Part shown: piece after piece, positions 1-12,236 of the stretch
Layout: each line of letters begins with the position of its first letter
Position numbering within the stretch: the first letter of the stretch is position 1
Assembly: GCF_009870125.1 (NCBI RefSeq)
Contig: NC_046683.1
Coordinates: forward strand, 2,728,001 to 2,792,000
Origin: Drosophila pseudoobscura
Lineage: Eukaryota > Arthropoda > Insecta > Diptera > Drosophilidae
Direction of reading: 5' to 3'
DNA length: 64,000 nucleotides
Translations under genes and position numbers: made by a program
Notes under the pieces: generated by a model
Told to the model about the DNA's origin: nothing
Databases searched by the model: none
What the model saw: the letters and a program-made list of their open reading frames with translations, nothing else

Positions 1-1433
1 CGTTTGCCGTCCCAGTGCCGGGCTTATCGCGCGGCAATCGATCGAAACAGTTGCGAAAACAGCCCAGACAATGGACTGGCCGGGGAGTGCGGTGCCACGT
101 GAGGGCGGCAGGCAGGCAGGCAGGCATTTGGCTCGTTCCTGCATGTCCTGTCAGGAAGTCGGAGTCAGTCGCTGTCGCGTCAACATGTGCAAAAACAGAA
201 TACACACGCAGAAATGCCAGGACAAAGGACATTTAACAGTTATGCTGCTGCTGCCACATATGTATGTATGTGTGTACGTTCTGCGGGTACTCCACCACAG
301 AGGCAGTCTAATATCCATTAGACAGACGGACACACACACGCCTGGGAGTCCTCCTGGGACTCCTCCTGGGACTACTCCTTGGTATCCTCCTCCTCTGGCC
401 AGTAGAAGGCGCTAAACAGTTTAGGCGGAGACGAAGACGTAGACGGTCGCTGACCCAAGACTTGTGGCGAGGCTCTAACAAGCCGTATCCCTCGACAGAG
501 CCGAAAACTCACCTGTTGGCCAGGGCATTGTCCTGCGGCTGCTTTTTTCGGTCCAATTATGCGGCAGACAACATGTTGTTTGCTGCCAAACCGCTCCACA
601 TCAAGCACACTCGGCCAGCAGCAGGTGCAAAGGTCACGGAAGGACCTTCAACCGCGGTCACAGCTGAAAATCAAGCCGAGCAATGGGAAAGTAGGTATGT
701 AGAACCCCATTTACAATTACAAACCCATGAAACAAATCAAACTTGATGTTTTATTTGGCTCTACCGTCAGGAAGGATCATTAGGAGGACCCACAGACATA
801 GTCCATCTATCAAATGCTGCGCCTCGCATGGCAATCCAAGAAGATCAGAGGCCAAAGATCATTAACATATTCACTGCGGCAGATCGCAGCTGAGAAGAGA
901 TCTGCTTCGTTTTAATATAAACAATTAAGTATTCCACGACGAACCTCTTCACATAATCAATCTATCAACATTTTGCAGATCTCTGATCCTCGATCCTCCG
1001 GTCCACGGAAACCCGAAGAGTGTGGCAAGGAAAGAAGGTCACAGAAAGGAGCATCGATGTGGATGAGGATGCGCCTGGCCTAGTCACAGGCCCCGTCGAC
1101 ATAATCAATCTTCTGGGCTCTTAGATCTGGATTATACGCGATCTCTCTCTCTCTGTCTCTCCAGGACGATCTGCATAATATCCTCATGCATCATCTTACC
1201 GACACCAAGCGACTGGCATAATTGCCAATATTCCTTGGGCGAGGCAACCCAACACCTCGGAGAGGACTTCAACTAAACAAAAAACATAAAAAAACCCATC
1301 AAGATGCAGTCACCCAGAGAACGAGACGAGACGAGAGCGAGAGCGAGAGCGAGGCAACCCTTGCCCTGGGAAGGAGAGCAATCTAACAAATGTTGCACAT
1401 CATCATCGGGCCGCATATCATTAATGCAAATCT

Positions 1434-4400
1434 ATGGGCCACGACCAGGACAGGACTGTCATGTCATTGAAAATATTATTATAACAATTGCCAGCAGACT
1501 GGAGACTCGACTCCCTCCCGGGGCGAAGCGCTGTGCGAAACTGTGTGCGATCTTTGTTGCAATCTAAGGAGCAGACGGGAGGATGCATTGCGATCCTTTG
1601 CTACTTCATTAAGTGCGGCTCACTTGACAGCGTCGGGATGTGACAAAATCATTGAGGATCGGCGCGGAACCCTTTAAACCCTTGAGTGATGGGGGAACGA
1701 GACCCGATCCGATCCAACCCAACCCGTGAGACACCGAATTGTCCTCTCACTTGAAGTGCGCAGAAATTTAAATGATGCCAAAGAGTTTCTGAGCGGATTA
1801 GAATTGAATCATTTGCAATTTTCCGCATTGCAGTAATGAAGAAGATGGCATCGGGAAAGCGGCAAATCGGGAAATCGGCAAAGGCCCAAGCGCCTTGAGA
1901 GAAAAGGGTGACAGGGTGGCCTTGGCCTGTCACTGGAGATCGGAGGGTGACACAATGCCCATTCTATGGATATTTTCCGCGCGCTCTCGATCTGAATTGA
2001 TTTGGCAAACAAATTTACAAACGCACTCCAGCAAAGGTCGAACCCTCCTGTCGGACTGTCAGTGCAACTTGCGGAGAGCCAGAGCCAGAGCCTGAGCCAG
2101 AGCCGGAGCCAGGTACAGGTAGCGTGCGTCACGCTAGACTGCACCTCGAGGCCCTGCCATATGGGACGACAGACAGGCCCTGACTAAAAGTTGCCCCACA
2201 CCAACTGCAACTGCAACTGCAACTGCAACTGCGACTCCTACTCGTATTTTGCATAGAGGTGGCAGCTGTGACTATGCAAAAAAAAAAAAGGGAAAAGGCA
2301 GGGAAAACCTCACCCAGAGAGCCAGCATCATAGCCAGGAAACCATATCCGAGAGCCAGCCCATAACTAGCTTTTGTGCTTGCCATTTGCCATAATTGAAG
2401 TTGAAGTTGAAGCCGAAGCCGAAGTCCTTGCGCGACACCCAAAAGTCTGAATCAAATATCATATATCAACTTACATATCAAAACAACACGGGAACAAACA
2501 ACAACAGATCGGAGCGGGAGCCAGGTAGAGTCGTGGCAGGACTTCTATTACATGGCCTCACACCTTTCGCGCCGCGCCAAGGAGCCAAGGAGGCAAAGTC
2601 AGGACACGGCAGGGCTGGGCAGGGCAGGGCCCTACCCCTGACGAGACGGGACGAGGCGGCAGCTGCCTTATGCAAATCGCATTTATGCAAATTCCCAGGA
2701 GACACATGATAGGCTCCTTGCATTTATGAATTATTGAACTATTGGCAGTCTAAGCAAATATAAATTGAGCAATAAATTGCTCAAGGGTCTGCGACTCTCG
2801 ACTCCTCGACTTTCCTTCGATCAGGGGCAGAGCCCTTGGTCGCGAAGGGACACTGATGTTTTCCTTGGGGACATCGATACGCGTGAGTATCTTTCCCTGC
2901 CGCTGTGCCGGCTTGGTTCCTTGGTTCCTTGCAACATGTGACATGACATAGTCAAAATAGCAGAGCAGAGCAGAGCAGAGCTGTGCAGAGTCCCAGAGTA
3001 AAAGCAAGATCCAATTACGATAAGCTGCCGTGGGACGGGGCGGAGGAGAGAGGGCCAATTACAGGAGTTAGTCGCGCGTTTGATGTGCCCAAAATTGAGG
3101 TGCCGGTGCCCCCGAGTGGACACACGTGGGCACGTGACCGACGGGCACCGGACACCGGATAGCGGACAGCAGACAGCAGACAGCTGACAGGCGCAGTGGA
3201 AGGCTGCGCTGCCCATCATTTGAATACACCCATATAAAGACATAATGGATGTTATGCAAAGGCAAACACAGGCCCAGACGACAAAGATTGGGATACCATT
3301 CGTCTCTGGCCGTGTCAATCACTGGCAGGCGGCGGACAGCTGTTTGTGGCAGGACTCTATTCAAAGGAGCTCTGAGCACACAAAGGAGGTCTTAAGATTT
3401 GCTCCCTCCTTAAGCCAGATGCAAATGCACGACACTGGCAGCGCCCACGATGCAGCTGCAGGACCGGCAGGATCAGGCGGCGGCAATGGCAATGGTTACG
3501 GCATGAAAGGATTCTTGCCCTGGCCGAGATTGTCGCCAAGATTCGCCTGCAATACGAAAGCAGTCTCTCTGGCGGCAGACTAAGCCTAAATGAGTTTCCA
3601 TGCAACACAAAAGGAAAGGATTAGCAAATCAGAATGGGACGAGGTCTCTGAATGAACATGAATGGCGGTCCTTCCTCTCAGTGATCCGCAATGAATGGCA
3701 CACGCATTAGATCCACACCTCAGGTGGCTCATGCTAATGAGGATCCGAGGATCGAGGCTGGACACACACAGCTACGGAATGCAGGATACAGGACACAGGA
3801 TACAGGTAGCAGGTCGTAAATCACCATCTCCGTGGGTAGGCGTTGGTAATCCTTTCGACACTTAATTAGTCCAAACTGTGGCTTACGACACACCATTGAA
3901 ATCGGAATTCGTCTTGGATGAACTGAAACGGGATCCCGGACAGCAGCCAGGCTCAGCAGAGCGATGCAATGAGATCATAAACTCGTGTATCCCGAGTGCA
4001 TTATCTTGCTAATCTCAGTTGTCGAAATTCACAGGTTCCGGCTGAAGCAAATCCCCTAAATTCTCATCTCAAGCATCTCACAGAGTCATAGTCCTTTGCT
4101 ATAGATCACATCTCATCTTTCAGGCAACCTCTGTAAAACGGGCTACTACAGACTAGATCCACAACTTCCTCTAGAATAAAGTCACACGCATGTCTTGGCA
4201 GTTTCTGTTAATCCTTTGCTCTATCCTGAAACTCCCTTCTGTGAAAGGAAGAGGATCCTCCAAGCGGTGGTCAAGTGGAGCTGAGTTCCGGCACCTTCTC
4301 TGGGTGGTTCATCGTTCCATTCCACCATAATTTGTGGGATTTGTTCAGTTTTCTCTGGGCAAAAGGTGATGGATGCGTCCTGCTCCGGCAGAGAACTCTG

Positions 4401-4751
4401 TGGGCCAATTGACAATACCAAACGCCCTGCAAACAAACGCTTAGCGAGGGCATTTGCATATTTAATTGTGAAGAAAATTACCAAAATATCAGAAATCTTT
4501 GAGGCAGCGAACGGATCAATCCACGCATAAAGCAACCCAAATGGAAATGGTCTTTTGCCGGGGAAAGTCTCTGTCGCAGTCGCCCATAAATCTTTGGCGC
4601 AAACTGCCAGACGCCCTGGCAAGGGGCAATCGACACGGCCAGTGTGGTGTGGCGTGCCTCCCTTCGAAGACGGATAGGCGACCGCAAGGCGGCAAAGACG
4701 TCGCGACTTGTGTGCATCATTAGACAAAGAAAAGGGGTTAAAAATGCAAAT
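1434..4751. promoter_or_regulatory. cluster of six perfect POU octamers
   Basis: Perfect ATGCAAAT, or its reverse ATTTGCAT, occurs at 1434, 2670, 2685, 3419, 4452 (reverse) and 4744. Two copies sit 15 bases apart at 2670 and 2685. The octamer is the classic site for POU-homeodomain factors, which in flies include nub/pdm2 and vvl. I found only two more perfect copies in the rest of the window (61759 and 63792), although the later sequence was read less exhaustively. An enhancer is the inference; the target gene is unknown. Confidence 0.45.
2202..2234. repeat. AACTGC hexanucleotide repeat
   Basis: About five tandem copies of AACTGC, in non-coding DNA. It is a simple microsatellite and no function is visible. 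Confidence 0.9.
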
Positions 4752-5161
4752 GACGTGACAGACATTCCCCATCCAGGACCGTTCCCGAATGGGACTGAGG
4801 CATGGCCATGGGACCCATGTCGATCCGCACATCAATGCCAGTCCGTCGGGCGGGAAACCCCGTGGAAGTTTGTCAAACGTTTGACAGGCGCGCAGAGGCG
4901 ATCAGGTTCCTTCGGGGAAGAAATTAATGCATGGCTGCAATTAAATTTGAATAAAACGTAGAGTTATCGAGCAACGAATACCCTCTCTTTTTACACAAGT
5001 TACGTAATTGATTAGCCGCAAGCTGCAGAAACATCGATATGCGAAAATAGGCCTGCGATTGTTTGGATGCCAGCGACCTGTCAAACCTGTCAACTCGGCG
5101 AGACATCCGACTTCCGCCTTTCGCATTTCTCGACGTCTTCGCACAAGGTTGCAAGTTCAAG

Positions 5162-5451
5162 ATGCTTCATTTCTTTAATTTCAATTACTTTTTCGGAATA
5201 GGCCAGCAGTTGCTGGACGTGATCGGTAAGTCATTCCCGGGTGGCTGGCCCTCGAATTCGTCATGAATCTCCAATCCGCAGGCATTTATATGATGAAGTG
5301 GTTCGGCAAACGCGAATGTCACATGCATATCGTGCAGACCCAGACGGAGGCCCAGCCCCAGGTGGAGGCCCAGACCCAGACCGAGCACCATTATTGGACT
5401 GACGACGAGGCACCCGAGGCATCACAGAGTGGTGTCGATAGTTCTAAATAG
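5162..5451 (+). CDS. small two-exon gene, 77-residue protein, unknown function
   Basis: I do not recognise this protein. I read exons 5162-5225 and 5282-5451. The 56-base intron begins GTAAGT and ends CCGCAG, and the phase matches (GTG ATC G | GC ATT). The product is about 77 residues. An aromatic, hydrophobic N-terminus (MLHFFNFNYFFGIGQQLLDV) leads into a short basic stretch (KWFGKREC), then a Q/T/E-rich repeat (QTQTEAQPQVEAQTQTE) and an acidic tail. The amphipathic start could anchor it in a membrane or mitochondrion, which is inference. ATCGATA at about 5033 lies upstream and AATAAA at 5621 lies downstream, as expected for a compact gene. A chance spliced frame cannot be excluded. Confidence 0.55.
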
Positions 5452-8400
5452 GACTCGGGTAGCCCACCCCCCACGCCTCTACGAGTAAGTTTTCATATTT
5501 GCTTTTTTTCACAGTTTTTTTTCATTGGTTTGCGCATGTTCATTTCAGAAATTTTTGATATTTTCAACCAATTTACTAAATACTATGAATCTGTTAACAT
5601 TTGCAATCGCTTAGAGGTTAAATAAACCAATTAAACAAACATTTGCGTTCGCTCATTTATTTTCTCCATTGCGCAGCATTGCCAGCGTTGACACGCACAC
5701 CGCCAGCCCCTATGCCCCCGTGTGTGTGCCGTGCTGGGCTTTGTGTGTGTGCGAATGGCATTGCTGAAACTGCTTGTGGTCGGTGCATCGGCCCTCTCGC
5801 TCGTGCGTGGGCTTGGACAAGTGCCAGAGTGAGACAGAGCAGAAGAAGGGTTAAATGAGACTGCACGCGTGTACGTGCACATTCTGCTGATGCAACCAGC
5901 TATATTTCACTGCGGAAAAGCCTGCTAGATTGCTTAACCTGGCCTACAGGCTGGGATTTTTCACAAATTGTCTGCCATTTCTGCCGCAAGTCGTGGCAGC
6001 ACCTGTGTGCTTTTAGGTTAGGGTTTTTGCTTTGTGCATCCGTGGCTTGGGGTTTACTGCAAAAATCTACATAAATATTACGTCTGATGGATGGATTGGA
6101 TACAATTATGGGGACAGCATAAGCTCTGCTCCGTAGTGCCCTCCGATTTTGTGGCATTTCTTTGTACAGAGGTATGCATGTGTGCATTCTTCGAGGTGTC
6201 TTGGCACCCCCTTATGGGTTACACCCCACACTGCCATATGTGAAATATTTGATGCGTCGAATCTGATTCGGAAACATTTTCCCAAAAGCCAAATAACTGG
6301 AGCATCGACATGGATTTACAATATTTTTTGCACACGTTTAAAATTTGTGGAGGGAGCGGGAGAGAACGGGAACACACCCTTAACCCTTTTGTGTGGCGGC
6401 TGCGACCCTCGGAGGTCGTGTCTGCCTGATGCTAAACGTATTAACCCGTGACCGCTTTAGCCATTGTTTATTGCCTAATTTGCGGTTAAATTTTTTCAAT
6501 TTTGATTTCGGCACAATGATTTCGTTTTCGATTTGGCATTTCGCATTTCGCATTTCTCCGCTTCCCCGTTGGCCCGACAGATTGAGATTTATGCTCCTGC
6601 TCCTGCGGCACCGTGTTTGCGTGTTTGCCCAATAATAAATCTCCGGAGAGTGTGCGAATTTTCGCTTTTTTGGCGCGTCGTGTGCAGCCATAAGGAAACA
6701 CAATAGGAGCCTGGCGTCCTAGGACCCTCGAGATGCTAAGATCAGAGACGTGAGAACCTACCGGTGGAAGGACGGGGCCACAGGAGCCCGGTCGTCGTCG
6801 TCGTCGTCGTCGTCTGGGGCGTGCATTAATCACACAAATGCTAAGGTCCCACATATCGGAACTGGATCTGCTAATGACGGAAAACTTGCGCTACTGTCAG
6901 TGCAGAAAATCAATTAAATACAAATTGTACAAATGTTTACACTGTAATGATCCCCTGACCTGACCCATGGCCAGGAAAAGAGCAGAACAACCCCCAGGCG
7001 GGGGTCCGGCATCGGTCCGCTCGCCGGCATAATGATAAACTGTCAAAAATACACCGCTAGATGTTTATCAGCAAATTGCAACCCGAATGCCACCCTCCAG
7101 AGCAGAGCCCACGATTCCTGGGGCAACCCACGCGCCTCACACATTAACACAACCCTGAAGGACACTAGAAGGACCTGCCTGCCACTGTCGATGTCGATCG
7201 CAAGTTTATGACTTTCGGAAATTTCACTTCCAACCCACATATGTCGTGCCCTTGACTTTTGGGGTTAATTTAGGGTTACACGCCAGGTTCTACGACAGGG
7301 AAATTTGTCAGACGCTGACAGTTTTCAATTATTGTACACGGTTTGCATATTGAGTGCATTCTAATGTATTTGTGGCATGTTTCCACCCAGTAAGTATACA
7401 CCAGTGGCCCAGTATCTGTGCCGGTGCCTGTGGCAGAGTCAAGGCTGGGTCGTGGGCGTGGACGGACAGGAAGCAGGGCAGGGTCAAATTGCCATTGAAG
7501 CCATTTGGGTAGAGATTGGGTAGAGCACAGGGACCACCTTTCCAGGCTGCATAGAGCTCTCAAATTTGATTGTCATGAGGTTGTAGTCTGTAGTCTGTTC
7601 ATAGCTTTATGAATACTCACACTCCACACTATACTTTGAAGACTATAGCACCTATAGCTCCATCTATAAATCTAGAAATATAGTGTTCTGTATACCGTGT
7701 GACTTATATCCATAATATATCGAATATTCTTAAGGTACTTCTCATTCTTTATACTTAAACAAGAGTAACAACAGTCTTTCCAAAATAGCCTAAATAAAAT
7801 GTATATAAATCAAGCTATGATGCAACAATTACACCCATTAATCGACCTTAATCTATCCATATTTATTCCATTGAAAGGACACTCGACGGGCACTGGCGCT
7901 ATAATAACACACAGATGGATGTAATTATTATAGATTACCATTATGCATGGACCATATATCACTGGGCCATTGTTGATTGAAGCGATCCGTATAAATAGAG
8001 AGCACTCTGCCGGACAGCCCTGGGATGCCCGTGATTTATGCCCCGTCCAATGGGCAGGGCGGGCATTGAGGACTCTATTTTTCCCAGGTAGAGTCGCGTC
8101 GATTGCCGGGAAGCTGACCAAAGCTGTTTACACCGAAATGTATGTCACAGAATCAATTGTCCGACACAAAGCAATAAAAGCAGGCGCAGGGGTCAGTCGG
8201 GCGACTCCTTGCCGCTAATCCAGTGTCCTGAGAAGCCGGAGAGCGTTGCATAATTTTCCGATTCGCTGAACCGCCCTGATCGCAGCGCGGCGCGGTGCGG
8301 CACGGTGCGGCATGACCCGGCACAGATTGTCGCCGTATTCATATTATAATGAAGAGGTCAGTCCTGTGTCCTGTATCCTGTGGACTCTGTTTGTGTTTGT

Positions 8401-11400
8401 TTTGGTGACAGTTAAAGGATTACAGCGGCCGGGACATGGGCGCGAACTTTGCGGTCGGTCTGCAGCAGCTGCCTGCGCATCCTGCTCCTGTTTCTGGCCG
8501 ATCCGGCGGCCCATTCGCTACGTTTTTTGGAGCACGACAATGGCGCTTTGTTTCGCCTTCCTTTTTATACCAGGATGCGGTTGGCGGTAATGATTGCGGG
8601 CACCGTTTATGCCCAGTCACATCCTGTCGCATATCCTGCCGCCAACAGATATGATAAATGACTGGAGGATACCCGATGACTGTTGGGTATGACATCATCC
8701 CACACAGAAGTTTCCCACAATTTGATTTCCAATCATCAACGGTGCTGCTCCAGATCTCCGCTGGAGACTGGCATTCCCACAACGATCGGCAGCTGGGATA
8801 CATGGATGGATGGATTCCTCAAGATGTACTCCAAGCTCTTGCAGGAGGGCAGGCCAGCCCAGCCCCTTGGCGATTCGGTCGGTAAAAGGGTCAGGTCAGG
8901 GAATATGTAAATTCCTTAAATGGGAAAAGAACATTTGATACGTGATGCACTGATGTGTGCGTAAATAACTTACATGTAATAAAAATCCGCTACGGGACAC
9001 TAGATGGGACACTGCCGCGGGTACGCAGCCATGCGGGGATCATCCTTGATGGACAGCCTAGAGCCGGGGCTGCCGGGGAAGCCGAGAGCTGCGATGAGGC
9101 TGACGCTGTGGCTGTTGCTGTGGCTGCGGCTGCGTCTGCTGTCAGATACGGATACTTTCTGTTTTCTTAATTAATTTCCGTGTTTTCCTTGGCAGCGAAG
9201 GCAGCGAAGGCAGCAAAAGGGCCAGCTCCCTCTTGATTAGCCCACAGCCAAGGAAGGGGTCGCCGTCGGGTCACAGGGTCAACATCGGCTCATCGTCACT
9301 GCCGCTGCATGGCTCACCGAATGCTGGATGCTGGGCGGAAGGGTTGCCCGGCTGCCCTAATCCAATTACCAATTGACCGCGTAGTCGCGCGTAATGCCTG
9401 CCCCTGGCGATGCTGCCGCTGCCCTGCCGCCGCTGGTGGAAAGCCCATTAATGTTGCTACACTTAGTTGCACAATCAAATCACATACCCTGTAGACGTAC
9501 GTACCCTGAAGATGCCTGCTTGAAGGAGACGTTCTGCCCTGTGGCAGACAGCTGTCCTCTGGGAGATTCTTCACTTTTCCATTGTTCGGGGCAGTCAGCC
9601 AGCGCTTCCTCCAATGTCAATGTGCAGTTATTGCGCCTACTCCTGCAGCATCGTTTTTTTGGTTTTCTTGGACGACCTTCTTCCTTTTCTCTTTCCGTTC
9701 CTCTCCGCTCCTTTCCTTTTTTTTCGCAGTGCAGTGTGTGGCATGCGTCGCATTCTTTGTTGTGCCAATCGATGATGCAGCAGCTGCCGTCCCGTCCCGT
9801 CCCGTTCCGGCAGACTGTGTGCCACATCTATTGTTCGGGCCATTGCCCAAAATGCTGCAAAATGTGCCAATTACCTCTACCCAGCTCCCATTATTTACAT
9901 TTGCAGCGCGTGAACTAAAACTAGATCGAATCAGCTGTTCGGAGTGGCCCAGCGCAAAGAGCTTACACTTTGAAAAACTGCTAAGAAATCTTGTTAATTT
10001 TTATTGTTGCACTTTGTGTATTGCTTGTGAATTGAATTAGCCGGTAGAATTCTCTTTGAGTCACACGATTTTGCGCAGCTCTTTGGCTCTCCAAATGAAC
10101 CAGTTCGCAGCACCTGTAACCTGCCACATGGTGGAACTTCTACGTTGTGAATCGTTCATTCTCTGCCTTTGAGTGCAATATGGATCTCGGATTGGCTGCT
10201 TATATTCTCCAATGCTTGTCTCAAATTAACACCAAAACTATTGGAAACTGGAAAAAGTGTGTGCCTAAATTATAATGCTCTTTGTGTGCAATCGAGATTT
10301 TTCCAGCTGCCAGGGGCGCTGAACCACCCACAAAAATGTAAAAAAAAGAACAGAAATGAGCTTTGCGCTTGGCCCCTCGGAAAAAGGGGAAAATTACCAT
10401 TAATTTATGTTCATTTCCATTCCATTGTGTGCACATAAACAGTTCATTAGGAGGCAACCAGTTATATGTGAATAAGTGAAATTCAAAACGCCTCTCCGTC
10501 CGCCTCTTTCCGCGGCACGAAAGTGCTGCCTAGGCAAATAGATGTATATTTCACCCAAACGGGACACTTGAAAATGACGCTTAATTGGTAAAGAAACAAT
10601 GCCAAGGGCATTCGGAAAATGATAAGGAAAACTCCCTAATTACAAACAAGATTTTCATAAAAAAGCCGTAAATGGCCCAGGAGAAGGGTGTGAGGGTAAG
10701 GGTTGAAGACGCGCAGGCGCGCCGTCGCGCAGTCGCGCCTGGGAACGAAGGCTTCTCCACACAGACACAGACCCGCACACAGGTCGCATCTCTGAAGTTC
10801 TGGGCTTGTCGTTCGGGGCCCTGGCCCCCGCCCCGAGAGAGATACTCGTACTCAGCCCCCCCGTTCCACGCAATCGATTCTTTCATAAATATTTGACAAG
10901 GCATTTTCACGTAAGCCCAAAACGCATGGAAATCCATTGTGTGCAAACAGTAGGTCGCGCAGCAACCCTAAGCGGAAAATTTATTTAAACAACTGAGCAA
11001 ATATCGACTGTAAAAAGTGGAGAAAATTCGCCCGGCAGGGGTAACATTTCTTTCATATTTTTTTTTTTTTTTGGGAAATTTCACTCTTAAAATAGGCGGA
11101 CAAAAAAGTTGTTAAGCTGGCAATCAAAATACAAACATATCCGAATGAGAGACCCTCAATGGGAGCTATTGTTCTCCGATCGATGACACACCTGAGACGG
11201 ACACCTACTGAACGGAGTGGATGGGATTCCGATTTGGATTTGGATTCGGATTCGGACTTTGATTCCGGTTCTAATGCGGCATCCCGCTGACTCCGGGGCC
11301 TATGTGCATTTCGCAACAACTTAACGATCCTTTATAATCCCTTCGCCGGCACTGTAAACTGGTTATATGTTTTGGTATTGCCGCTTTGTTGCCTTAAATG

Positions 11401-12236
11401 GCATTTTCCAGATCAATGCACTCGCACAAAAGCACACCCCATACCCGGTCCCACTCCCAATCCAATTCCCGCAACTGCAACTGCAACACACATTCCACAT
11501 CGAAGTGGCCGTCCATAAACAATCTATATGATATTACTTTTTTGTAAATTCAGTCCTAAGTAGGAGGCCTGGTTCCAAACTTTCATTGGGGATTGGGTTT
11601 TCCAGTTTTGTTATTTGCCCACAGGCACTTTCAGCCGCCACATCAAAACACCACTCTCTAAAGCGGAAAAAATCAATGTCTTCATGCATATAAGGAACGA
11701 ATAAGACAGTGAGTATATATGTAGGTACTACTTCCTTTTCTTAATCATCTTTGCAATCTTCTTATTTTAGGGAGGATCGATCTCATACAACATTGTAGTG
11801 TACTCGTACCGCACGATTATTGCCCAGTTCTAGTCGTTCTACCATCTATTCAAAGGTAATACAACCAATCTTTACCCCAGCCCTCTCTATAGAAAGATCT
11901 ATAACACCTACATATACCCGAAAGAGTCCCTTCTTATAAGAAACCATCTGTCCGATCTGATGGAGGTGCTCGAATATCTGTTAGCCTTAGCCTTAGCAAA
12001 AGCATTGGCCACGGCAGTAGTACCTTCGGATCACAAATAACCAGATCATATGTGTTTTTGTGCCATTAGTCATTTTTGCTTTGTTTCAGATTAGTTTCAC
12101 GTTGCCTAAAACTATTTTGTGGCACAATATTCCATATTTTTCGGAACGTATTTAGTAGTTATTTGAGAGGAATTTCCTTTTAGACTAAATATCTTGTATG
12201 CATTTGGTGTCTAGGTGCTCCAGCGGGCCAGCAGAC
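5452..12236. other. long gene-free spacer
   Basis: The 3' flank of the small gene (polyA signal at 5621) is followed by about 6.6 kb without a supportable gene. The open frames in it, the longest about 174 codons near 9394-9918, have low-complexity composition and no domain. Visible features are a (GTC)8 microsatellite at 6791-6814, a GCGGCACGGTGCGGCAC-type tract near 8285-8325, CTGTGGCTG repeats near 9095-9140 and T-rich tracts near 9650-9725. The last few hundred bases before 12237 may hold the kinase promoter, but I see no TATA box at a sensible distance. Confidence 0.55.
6791..6814. repeat. (GTC)8 microsatellite
   Basis: Eight uninterrupted GTC units in non-coding DNA. Confidence 0.9.

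Larger units (their letters stand above)
1..5161. other. gene-free regulatory-looking spacer
   Basis: I see no convincing coding exon here. Open frames of up to about 200 codons exist, for example on the minus strand at 4221-4835, but they show no recognisable domain and no usable splice context. The DNA is rich in short motifs: octamers (listed separately), AACTGC repeats and GAGCCAGAGCC-type tracts near 2080-2115. A TATCGAG at about 4968 and an ATCGATA at about 5033 lie just upstream of the small gene at 5162 and may be its promoter. The stretch could be intergenic DNA or an intron of a gene outside the window. Confidence 0.6.

Noticed and set aside
3245-3583. 112-codon plus-strand frame with a GSGGGNGNGYG run
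   Set aside because: No homology I can see, short, and no promoter or polyA signal in place.
4221-4835. 204-codon minus-strand frame in the left spacer
   Set aside because: Mixed composition, no domain, and no splice or promoter context; a long frame by chance is expected in 12 kb.
12198-12236. Upstream in-frame ATG of the kinase
   Set aside because: MHLVSRCSSGPAD does not resemble family N-termini, and MSDEEEF is the likelier start; it cannot be fully excluded.
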